Part shown: positions 8,331 to 15,073 of the stretch, in pieces
How positions within the stretch are numbered: position 1 is the first letter of the stretch
How the letters are laid out: the number at the start of each line of letters is the position of its first letter
Assembly: GCA_019242065.1 (NCBI GenBank)
Contig: JAFAWJ010000366.1
Location: forward strand, 1-22,059
DNA length: 22,059 bases
From: Chloroflexota bacterium
Lineage (GTDB): Bacteria > Chloroflexota > UBA6077 > CF-72
Direction: 5' to 3'
Notes under the pieces: generated by a model
Seen by the model: only the letters and a program-made list of their open reading frames with translations
The model's database searches: none
What the model was told of the DNA's origin: nothing
Position numbers and translations under genes: made by a program

Positions 8331-8545
8331 ATGGAGCAGCGCTCGAGGCGCAAGTTCACCACTGCGTTCAAAGCGGAGACGCTGATCCGCCGCTCACGCG
8401 GGTCGATCGTCGAAATGTGCCGCGAGATGGGGCTGCCAGCGATCAGCGTGCATCGCTGGCTCGCCCAGGCCGAGATCGACAGCGGCGCGACGCGACAGGC
8501 TGATGATAGGAGAGCGCGCAGAGCTCTCCCGCGTGGTGCGTTGCC
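8331..8545 (+). pseudogene. IS3-family transposase OrfA remnant, frameshifted
   Basis: The frame from ATG 8331 encodes about 55 residues matching the N-terminal helix-turn-helix of IS3-type OrfA: SRRKFTTAFKAE, then a CREMGLPAISVHRWLAQAEID segment typical of this group. After about 8485 the matching sequence moves to another frame (RDRLMIGERAELSRVVR, as in the usual GLTxAERAELxRLRRE continuation), so there is a frameshift. The leucine-zipper region and all of OrfB (the DDE catalytic domain) are missing. The frame from 8331 stays open further, but beyond this point it is antisense to the GMC gene and unrelated. This is a dead insertion-sequence fragment, marking past transposition next to the small unknown genes. 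Confidence 0.75.
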
Positions 8546-8555
8546 ATCATCAGTC
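8498..8555. repeat. Nested inverted repeat at the end of the IS3 remnant
   Basis: Outer arms CTGATGAT (8500-8507) and ATCATCAG (8546-8553) are perfect complements and extend by a G-U and a G-C pair to 8498/8555. Inside them GGAGAGC (8509-8515) pairs with GCTCTCC (8523-8529) around a 7-nt loop. The structure lies in the OrfA remnant, about 50 nt beyond the 3' end of the minus-strand GMC gene. It could fold in that transcript and act as a terminator-like hairpin, but there is no T tract. Confidence 0.5.
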
Positions 8556-8606
8556 CCCTGGCGCACGATACGGTCCGATTCGAAACAGAGCGTCTCAGGC
8601 GCGAGG

Positions 8607-10481
8607 CTAAGCGTCCGCCAGAATCACGTCCGTCGCTTTTTCGCTCAGCATGTACACCGGTGTCACAATGAAAAAGCCGGGAATCGTCGGGAACACGGAG
8701 GCGTCGACCACGCGCAGGTGTTTTGCGCCATGCACGCGGAACGCCTCGTCGACCACGGCCATTGGGTCACCTGGTGGTCCAATTCGGCACGTGCCACACG
8801 CGTGGTGGCCCCAGGCGTGGCTGCGCACAAAATCCGCGAGCTGCGCCTGCGTACGGACCTCGGCTCCCGGCAGGACCTCAGATTTGACACAGTCGTGCGC
8901 CTGGGCCAGCAACCTGCGGACGAACTCGACGCCCGCGATCACGGCTGCCAGGTCACGGCCTTCGGCATCACTGCCTTCCTCGAAGTAGTGGAAATTCACG
9001 TCAGGTGGATCACGCGGGTCGCGCGAGCGGAGGCTCACGCGTCCAGCGTTGTTCGCCGTGTGCGCCTTGAGAATGGCCCACGTCAGGTAGTCGCGCCTCG
9101 CCTCGACGAGCCTGGAGTACCCGGGGAAATAGCCGCGAAAGTCGCCGGGTAGTCCAAAGATGAACAGATCTGGTTCAGGCAGGTCCTTTCGCGACTTCTT
9201 GATGATGCTCAGCACGACACCATTGCTGGTGTAGGGGCCGGTGCCAGTCAACCAGTCTGTGAAGCAGGGATCGGCAGTCAAGTCTGAGGGCACCTCGAAC
9301 GCGCACTCTCGAAATGACGTGAAGCTGTCGTGCATTTGCGACACCACGCCGATTTCGTAGCGGTCCTGCAGATTTTCGCCGACACCCGGTAGGTCCAGGC
9401 GCACCGGAATGCCCAGCGCTTCCAGCTGCTGGCGTGGTCCGATCCCAGAGAGCTGCAGGAGCTGCGGCGAATTGAACGAACCTCCGCACACGATGACTTC
9501 GCCGTCGGCAAAGACCTGTTGTGCAGCGGGCTGGCTGGGAGATGCCGCCGCGTGCGGGTCTGCCCGATAGAGGTGTGGGCCGTCGAGGTATTCGACGCCG
9601 ACGGCGGCGTTCGAGCCGTCGAGCAGGATGCGGCTGGCCAGGGCGTGGGTCTTGATCGTGAGAAAGTCCGGGCACGTGCGTTGGACGGAGCGCAGGTAGT
9701 CGCGCGGCCCGCTGCGACGACCGGCGCTCGTTGCCAGAGGCGTCAGCCACAGGCCTTCGGCGTGCGCGGTTTGTACCCGCCAGTCGTTAGGGTCTACATA
9801 CTGGTCCAGGTCTTCGAAAAGACTCAGCTCGCGGCCGAGATCTTGCGCCAGAGTGGCGCGCACAGCATCCAGGATGACGCGCAGTAGCTGGTTGTCCGCG
9901 ATGGCGAGCCGCGGATCGGCGAGCTCTGTTGAAAGCCAGCCGTCGAAGCCGTGCCGCGAGGGATTGGCCGACGGCGACCAGGCTGCGGGCAGCCAGCGCC
10001 GAATCGCCTCGAACAGAGGCTGGACGACGCGCGGCACGCGCGTGCGCGGCACATAGCGGCAGTGCTCAAGACGTTCGAAGTAGGTGCGCATGAGCTCGCT
10101 TCGCCAGCTTGGATCGCCCGTCAGCGTGGCGATGGCATCCCAGTCCTGGTTGTGCGGGTAGACCGTGATCATGGCGTTGTGCGCGGTGCAGCCTCCGAGC
10201 GTGCCCGCGCGCGGATACAGGACACCATTTCGGGCTGACGTGTACTTCGGGTCGCGTGCCTGGAGCTCGTCCGCGGAGTAGTGCCGGACGAAGTAGTCCC
10301 ATCGCAGTGAGGCGTCTTCGGTGGCCAGCGGGTGAAAGGCCGGGACCTGGTAGGTGTAGCCCTCGTCGTCGCCACCGGCTTCCAGCAGCAGGACGTGCTT
10401 GCCGGCGCGGGCGAGGTTCGCCGCGAGTGGACCGCCACCCGCGCCAGAGCCGACAACAATGTAGTCGTAACGTTGCCTCAC
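8607..10481 (-). CDS. GMC-family FAD oxidoreductase (choline dehydrogenase-like)
   Basis: The product is 624 aa, normal to slightly long for GMC oxidoreductases, which oxidise alcohols with FAD. The N-terminal FAD-binding motif GSGAGG is at 11-16 with Glu34 at the end of the second strand, and a second GMC signature (RAGTLGGCTAHNAMI) is near 91-105. The C-terminal motif HHACGTCRIG supplies the catalytic His (559/560). The last segment reads VDASVFPTIPGFF, then IVTPVYMLSEKA, where many relatives have an Asn-Thr-Asn motif, so the second active-site residue is not the usual Asn or His. The start is GTG at 10481 with no clear ribosome binding site; the FAD motif right after it supports this start. 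It is divergent from the patatin gene with 103 bp between them. The substrate is unknown. Confidence 0.88.
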   Translation of the reverse strand: MRQRYDYIVVGSGAGGGPLAANLARAGKHVLLLEAGGDDEGYTYQVPAFHPLATEDASLRWDYFVRHYSADELQARDPKYTSARNGVLYPRAGTLGGCTAHNAMITVYPHNQDWDAIATLTGDPSWRSELMRTYFERLEHCRYVPRTRVPRVVQPLFEAIRRWLPAAWSPSANPSRHGFDGWLSTELADPRLAIADNQLLRVILDAVRATLAQDLGRELSLFEDLDQYVDPNDWRVQTAHAEGLWLTPLATSAGRRSGPRDYLRSVQRTCPDFLTIKTHALASRILLDGSNAAVGVEYLDGPHLYRADPHAAASPSQPAAQQVFADGEVIVCGGSFNSPQLLQLSGIGPRQQLEALGIPVRLDLPGVGENLQDRYEIGVVSQMHDSFTSFRECAFEVPSDLTADPCFTDWLTGTGPYTSNGVVLSIIKKSRKDLPEPDLFIFGLPGDFRGYFPGYSRLVEARRDYLTWAILKAHTANNAGRVSLRSRDPRDPPDVNFHYFEEGSDAEGRDLAAVIAGVEFVRRLLAQAHDCVKSEVLPGAEVRTQAQLADFVRSHAWGHHACGTCRIGPPGDPMAVVDEAFRVHGAKHLRVVDASVFPTIPGFFIVTPVYMLSEKATDVILADA

Positions 10482-10584
10482 CAGTTCTGGACCATCCGCA
10501 AAGCGTGTATCCTGCGCTGGCGGATATCGCTTTCCTCAAACGCCACGTCAGGCCATCCTAACTTTAATCGACCGGGAGGGTCCC

Positions 10585-11541
10585 ATGAGTGAGCCGATCA
10601 AGCTCAAAGGCGTTGACACAGTCCAACAAGCGCAGCCGGCCAAGATAGGCATCTCCTACTCTGGAGGTGGACCCCTCTTGGTGGTCGAGTTGGGTGTCGC
10701 GCGCGCGTTCGTCCAGAAGGGCATTCGCCCGGATGTGATTTGTGGCGCGAGCGCGGGCGGCCTGACCGCCGCGGCGCATGCGCTGGATCCGGATACAGGC
10801 CGGGGGATCGACATGGCGGCCAATCTGCTGGGTGCCCAAGTCCGCAACAGTTTTCTGAAACTCGATCCGCTGGACTTTGCGCAGCGTGTCATTCGCGAGG
10901 GCAAGCACCTGAACAGCATTGGTGACAACTCGCCCATCGCCAAGCTCATCGGCGACGGGATCGCCCAGACCTTCGGGCTGCAGCAGGTGACGATGGGCAC
11001 ATTTGGCAAGCCGCTCAGCTCGGGTGGTAAGGCCACGCCACAACTGATGATCGTCGCCACCGACGATAGTAGCGGAGAGTCGTACTGGTATGAGGACGAC
11101 GCGCTTCTGACTGAGGCGCTCATCGCGACATCCGCGATCCCCGGCGTCTTTCCATGGGTCACGCATCAGACGAGCGGTGGTCAGCAGGTGGTCCTGGTCG
11201 ACGGTGGGGTGGTCGATAATCAGCCGTTATCCAATCTCCTCTCGCAGGGGTGCGGGACGATTTATGCCTGCGCAGTGGGCGCCAGTGCCCCGCGCCCCGA
11301 GCCGACAAACCTGCTCCAGAACTACATGCAGGCCATCAACCTGGCAATGCACCAGTGCGAGAAGCTGGAAGAGAGTTATGTCCGAGCAAAGCTTCCGGAC
11401 GGCGGCAAGATTTTGCACATCCATCCGGAGACGAAGACGGCCGTCGTCGACTTTGATTTCACGCCGGACCTCGTGAAGCAGGTCATGGACGAGGCGACCA
11501 ACCTGACAATCGCCTGGCTGGAGACCAATCCGAGCGAATGA
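10585..11541 (+). CDS. Patatin-like phospholipase
   Basis: The product is 318 aa with the patatin Ser-Asp dyad. A glycine-rich oxyanion motif SGGGP lies at 26-30, the nucleophile motif GASAGG at 54-59 (Ser56), and the DGG motif at 206-208 (Asp206) followed by VVDNQPL. Patatin-like proteins cleave acyl chains from phospholipids or other lipids. No signal peptide or membrane segment is visible, so it probably acts in the cytoplasm or at the inner face of the membrane. The ATG at 10585 has GGGAGG about 5 nt upstream. It faces the small membrane gene at 11572-11967, with a hairpin starting at its own stop codon. Its position beside a lipid-oxidation operon suggests it may supply fatty acids, but that is inference. 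Confidence 0.9.
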   Translation: MSEPIKLKGVDTVQQAQPAKIGISYSGGGPLLVVELGVARAFVQKGIRPDVICGASAGGLTAAAHALDPDTGRGIDMAANLLGAQVRNSFLKLDPLDFAQRVIREGKHLNSIGDNSPIAKLIGDGIAQTFGLQQVTMGTFGKPLSSGGKATPQLMIVATDDSSGESYWYEDDALLTEALIATSAIPGVFPWVTHQTSGGQQVVLVDGGVVDNQPLSNLLSQGCGTIYACAVGASAPRPEPTNLLQNYMQAINLAMHQCEKLEESYVRAKLPDGGKILHIHPETKTAVVDFDFTPDLVKQVMDEATNLTIAWLETNPSE

Positions 11542-11560
11542 CGGCCGCCACGGCGGCCGT
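11541..11560. terminator. Bidirectional terminator-like hairpin between convergent genes
   Basis: ACGGCCGCC (11541-11549) and GGCGGCCGT (11552-11560) are perfect complements separated by 2 nt, so an 8-bp stem with a 4-nt loop can form. It begins at the last base of the patatin stop codon and ends 11 nt before the stop of the opposing gene. There is no T tract on either side, so intrinsic termination is plausible but not shown. Confidence 0.5.
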
Positions 11561-11571
11561 CCTGGCCGAGC

Positions 11572-11967
11572 TCAGCGAGATTCGTCCAGACCCTTGCGGG
11601 CGTACACCGCCAGCGCCGTGTTGATCGCCGATATCACCACAATCATCAGGCCTGACGAGCCCGGCATACGGCCGGTGAAGGCCGCGAGCGCGGCCGCCGC
11701 GGTATCCGAGGCATGGATGAGCGGCGCTTGCCGGATAGCCTCGTCGCGTCGCTCACCCGTCTCGATCAACAGGTCTGCCGCGATAAGCACGGTCCGGATT
11801 CCGAACATACGAAAGACGTACAGGGCGGCCGGCGTGGTACGCGGATCGATGCCGATGCGTCGCGCCAGCAGTTGGGGCGCGAGCAGCGCCAAGCCGCCGT
11901 TGATCAATCGGATGCTGCCCAACGCGATTCGGGCGTAGTCATACGCAGGCGTGGTTGCCTGAGTCAC
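11572..11967 (-). CDS. Small membrane protein of unknown function (DUF4267-like?), 131 aa
   Basis: I place the start at GTG 11967-11965, which has AGAGGGGAC just upstream and a promoter at 12012-12039. The frame stays open further upstream, but that would run through the promoter. The product is 131 aa with hydrophobic segments at about 12-32, 45-65, 78-95 and 100-120, interrupted by a conserved-looking RIGIDPRTTP loop and an Arg in FRMFGIRTVLIAADLL. The pattern recalls the DUF4267-type small membrane proteins, but I cannot confirm it. It is divergent from the large oxidation operon and shares its control region, so the two may be co-regulated. Confidence 0.65.
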   Translation of the reverse strand: MTQATTPAYDYARIALGSIRLINGGLALLAPQLLARRIGIDPRTTPAALYVFRMFGIRTVLIAADLLIETGERRDEAIRQAPLIHASDTAAAALAAFTGRMPGSSGLMIVVISAINTALAVYARKGLDESR

Positions 11968-12011
11968 TCGAAGTCCCCTCTCAGTCCGCGGCGCAGCGCG
12001 CGCTGTGTGCG

Positions 12012-12039
12012 ATTGTACAGAAAGAAATACAAACGTCAA
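12012..12039 (-). promoter_or_regulatory. Promoter for the minus-strand small membrane gene, with inverted repeat
   Basis: Read on the minus strand, TTGACG (12039-12034) is followed after 16 nt by TACAAT (12017-12012), a good sigma70-type promoter. Transcription would start near 12005, about 38 nt before the GTG start. The inverted repeat TTGTA (12013-12017) N10 TACAA (12028-12032) covers the -10 and the spacer and could be an operator. Confidence 0.5.
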
Positions 12040-12067
12040 TCCGCTTTTACGTACATTTGAGCGCCTA

Positions 12068-12096
12068 TTTACAGGGCGTGAGGCCTGCTGTATATT
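12068..12096 (+). promoter_or_regulatory. Promoter of the oxidation operon
   Basis: TTTACA at 12068-12073 and TATATT at 12091-12096 are separated by exactly 17 nt, with five of six consensus bases in each hexamer. Transcription would start near 12103, giving a leader of about 90 nt before the ATG at 12194. The surrounding AT-rich patch stands out from the GC-rich neighbourhood. Confidence 0.6.
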
Positions 12097-12193
12097 GGCG
12101 GCTACCTGTCGTGGGGCCCCCCGCTCAGCACTCGCCCGTGACGTGGACGGGGGTCGCGTGTCAACTTGAGCTGGATGCCGGCGGGAGGTCGAG

Positions 12194-13567
12194 ATGGGAC
12201 TGAACACGATGGCTCGCAGGTCGTCATCTGACGTGCTCTTCGAACCGCTGCAGTTTCGGAACCTGACGGTCAAGAACCGCGTCTTCCGCTCCAACATCTC
12301 CGGTCGCTTTGATAACTACGATGGTTCAGGCAACCAGGCGCGCATCAACTGGGAACTGAAGTTCGCCCGCGGCGGCGTGGGGGCGATCGTGTCCTCGTTC
12401 GTGCCGGTGTTGATCCAGGGGCGCATCATTCCTAACTACGCGACGATCCACAGTGACGAGTGTGTCCCGTTCTGGCGCGAGCTCGGCAAACAGGTGCACG
12501 CCTACGACTGCCGCTTCATCATGCAGCTCAGTCATTCGGGCCGCCAACGCGACATTCGGGGTGTCGAGACGCCCTTGCCGCCGCTGAGCTCAACCGATCA
12601 CAGTGAGCCACTGCACGGCTTCCCCTGCCGCCGGATGTCGCGCCAGGATATTCGAGACACGGTAGACGCCTTTGCTCAGGGTGCACGACGCGCTCGCGAG
12701 GCGGGGCTGGATGGGGTCGAGCTGCACGGCGCCAATGGCTACCTGTTCACGCAATTCTTCAGCTCTGGCATCAACGACCGGGATGACGAATACGGTGGCT
12801 CTTTGCGCAACCGGGCGCGCTTTGCACTCGAGGTTGTCCGCGCGATCCGCGCGCAGGTTGGTGAGGACTTCCACGTGCAATTCAAGATCAACGGCGCCGA
12901 CCACAACAACGCCGCCGTTCCGTGGGAGAAGCCGGGCAACACCATCGACGAGTACGTTCAGATCTGCCGATGGCTTGAACAGGCCGGCGTCGACGCCTTT
13001 CACGTCTCGGCCGGATCGTCGTTCCCGCATCCGCGCAACCCGGCTGGGGACCTGCCCGTCGAGGTGCTCGCCAATACGTATGAAGTCGTGGTGCCCAGCG
13101 GGGTGCATGCGCTGCGCAACTGGGTCTTCTTCCGTACATGGCCGTTCGACCAGGTGTTTCGCTGGTGGTGGATGCACGGTCGTGACGGATTGCCGATCGA
13201 GGGCATCAACCTGCCGTACGCGCGGGCTGTGAAACGCGCCGTCAACGTGCCGGTGATTTGCACGGGCGGCTTCCAGACGGCTTCGGTCATCCGAGCGGCG
13301 ATCACCGACGGATATTGCGATGCGGTCAGCATGGCGCGCCCGCTGATAGCCAACAACGACCTCGTCAAGATGTTCGAATCCGGCCTCGATCGAGCGCCGC
13401 GCCCGTGCACGTACTGCAACCGATGCCTGGCAAATGTGCTCATGAACCCGCTGGGTTGCTACGAGCCCGAGCGGTTCGCGTCCACTGCGGCGATGATCGA
13501 GCAGGTCATGACCGTCTTCGAGCCGGCGCCATTTCCCGAGACGTCCGAGGTCAGCTCCGGTGTCTGA
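12194..13567 (+). CDS. Old Yellow Enzyme-type NADH:flavin oxidoreductase with C-terminal Fe-S cysteines
   Basis: The product is 457 aa. The N-terminal FMN barrel is clear: LFEPLQFRNLTVKNRVFRS (15-33), the QLSHSGRQ strand (111-118), the catalytic pair in HGANGYL (His178, Asn181) and the DEYGGSLRNRARF motif (198-210). Residues 405-422 carry four cysteines (C405, C408, C411, C422) as in the 4Fe-4S site of 2,4-dienoyl-CoA reductase-like enzymes. The protein ends about 35 residues later, so the C-terminal FAD/NAD(P)H domains of that class are absent. An aromatic insertion at about 295-335 (including FDQVFRWWWMHG) precedes the last barrel strands and may touch the membrane. GGGAGG lies 5 nt before the ATG. 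It is the first operon gene and overlaps the next by 8 nt. It probably reduces an activated C=C bond; the substrate is unknown. Confidence 0.85.
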   Translation: MGLNTMARRSSSDVLFEPLQFRNLTVKNRVFRSNISGRFDNYDGSGNQARINWELKFARGGVGAIVSSFVPVLIQGRIIPNYATIHSDECVPFWRELGKQVHAYDCRFIMQLSHSGRQRDIRGVETPLPPLSSTDHSEPLHGFPCRRMSRQDIRDTVDAFAQGARRAREAGLDGVELHGANGYLFTQFFSSGINDRDDEYGGSLRNRARFALEVVRAIRAQVGEDFHVQFKINGADHNNAAVPWEKPGNTIDEYVQICRWLEQAGVDAFHVSAGSSFPHPRNPAGDLPVEVLANTYEVVVPSGVHALRNWVFFRTWPFDQVFRWWWMHGRDGLPIEGINLPYARAVKRAVNVPVICTGGFQTASVIRAAITDGYCDAVSMARPLIANNDLVKMFESGLDRAPRPCTYCNRCLANVLMNPLGCYEPERFASTAAMIEQVMTVFEPAPFPETSEVSSGV

Positions 13568-15059
13568 TCTGGCTCATTGGTGGGAGTGGCGCAGGTCCAC
13601 CGCGCTGCAACTGGCACTCGTGCTGGGCGTGAGCGCGGGCTTCAGTCTTGTCTGCTTCCTGCGCCAGAATGCGCCCGAACGGTACAGAGATCCGGCCCAG
13701 CATTTCGAATATGGATCGATCGGTGCTGATTCACAGGGCAACAGCAATGATCCGGACGGCGGCGGCGTCCCGTACGCAATCTGGCGTGTGCTGCCAACCG
13801 TCTTCTCAGACAAGCTGCCCAATCGGCCGGGCGTCGGCTACGCGCGCTTTGGTTTTATTTATGAAACCCCGACGTCGCCGCGGCCTATCGGGACCAGCAT
13901 CCGCGACAATCCGATTCCGCTACTGGGCCTCAACTGCGCCACGTGCCACACAGGCACCATCCGCGATACAGCTGATGGGCCCGCAAGAATCGTGCTCGGG
14001 ATGCCGGCGCACCAACTGGATGTGCAGGCGTATCTGCGCTTCCTGCTCGCCGCTGGTCAGGACCCTCGCTTCAACGCTGACACGTTACTTCCGGCCATTC
14101 ACGCCGACGATCCGAGCTTCTCCGTCGCGGACGACGCTCTGTTTCGCTATGTGGTCATCCCCCGCACACGCCAGGCGCTAATCGCTCGGGCGATTTCGTT
14201 CTCGTGGATGGACGCGCGACCGGATTTCTTGCCAGGTCGCGTCGACACCTTCAACCCCTACAAGCAACGGCTGGAGACACGCTTCGGTCCGGCGTCGGGT
14301 TTCAATATGGCGACGGATAGTACCGTCGGCACAGTCGCACTGCCATCGCTGTGGAACCAGCGGCCACGTGAGGGGATGTGGCTGCACTGGGACGGCAACA
14401 ACGATTCGGTCGACGAGCGCAACAAGAGCGCCGCCCTGGGTGCGGGTGCGACCGAGCAGTCGCTCGACCTCGCCTCGCTGGCGCGCGTTCACAACTTCAT
14501 CGCCGACCTGCAGCCGCCGCCGTTCCCGCGCGATCGCATCAACGCCGATCTCGCGCGCCAGGGGGAGCAGGTCTGGTCCGCGGAGTGCGCCAGCTGTCAC
14601 GCCTTCGGCGGGGCGAAGACGGGCCAGGTCACGCCGATCGACGAGATCGGTACCGACCCGTCGCGACTCGATTCATTTACGCCACTGCTTGCCAGGAATA
14701 TGAGCAATTACGGCAAGGGTTACGGCTGGCAATTCTCTCATTTCGTCAAAACCAACGGGTACGCCAACATGCCGCTCGACGGGATCTGGCTGCGAGCCCC
14801 CTACCTGCATAACGGGTCGGTCCCGACGTTGCGCGATCTGCTCAACGCGCCTGACGTCCGGCCGCGTGAGTTCTACACAGGCTATGACCTGTACGACTAC
14901 ACGAATGTCGGTTTCGTCAGCCAGGGGCCCGAGGCGCAGCGCTTCGGGGAGCGCTATGACACGTCGGTGGCAGGCAACGGCAACGGAGGCCACCTCTACG
15001 GCACCAATCTCAGCCAGGCAGAGAAGGATGCGTTGCTCGAGTACATGAAGACGCTGTAG
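13560..15059 (+). CDS. Membrane-anchored di-heme cytochrome c, RoxA/RoxB-like
   Basis: The GTG start at 13560 overlaps the upstream gene's stop. The product is 499 aa with one N-terminal hydrophobic segment (about 16-34), likely a signal anchor placing the rest outside the cytoplasmic membrane. Two c-type heme sites are present: CATCH at 126-130 and CASCH at 343-347. Conserved blocks between and after them include LHWDGNNDS (275-283), ERNKSAALGAGA, and WLRAPYLHNGSVPTL (410-424), which resemble the RoxA/RoxB rubber oxygenases and MauG-like di-heme enzymes. RoxA cleaves poly(cis-1,4-isoprene) using O2, but is longer (about 680 aa). The role here could be oxygenation, peroxide chemistry or electron transfer. 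It is a paralogue of the gene at 17446-18882, with the heme peroxidase gene between them. Confidence 0.85.
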   Translation: MSDLAHWWEWRRSTALQLALVLGVSAGFSLVCFLRQNAPERYRDPAQHFEYGSIGADSQGNSNDPDGGGVPYAIWRVLPTVFSDKLPNRPGVGYARFGFIYETPTSPRPIGTSIRDNPIPLLGLNCATCHTGTIRDTADGPARIVLGMPAHQLDVQAYLRFLLAAGQDPRFNADTLLPAIHADDPSFSVADDALFRYVVIPRTRQALIARAISFSWMDARPDFLPGRVDTFNPYKQRLETRFGPASGFNMATDSTVGTVALPSLWNQRPREGMWLHWDGNNDSVDERNKSAALGAGATEQSLDLASLARVHNFIADLQPPPFPRDRINADLARQGEQVWSAECASCHAFGGAKTGQVTPIDEIGTDPSRLDSFTPLLARNMSNYGKGYGWQFSHFVKTNGYANMPLDGIWLRAPYLHNGSVPTLRDLLNAPDVRPREFYTGYDLYDYTNVGFVSQGPEAQRFGERYDTSVAGNGNGGHLYGTNLSQAEKDALLEYMKTL

Positions 15060-15073
15060 TCGGAAGGGCGCAC

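Noticed and set aside
8331..9152. 273-codon plus-strand frame as a full gene
   Set aside because: Only the first 55 or so codons resemble IS3 OrfA. The rest is antisense to the GMC gene and is open only because of high GC.
11968..12297. N-terminal extension of the small minus-strand membrane protein
   Set aside because: It would cross the divergent promoters and overlap the start of the OYE gene. GTG 11967 has a good ribosome binding site.
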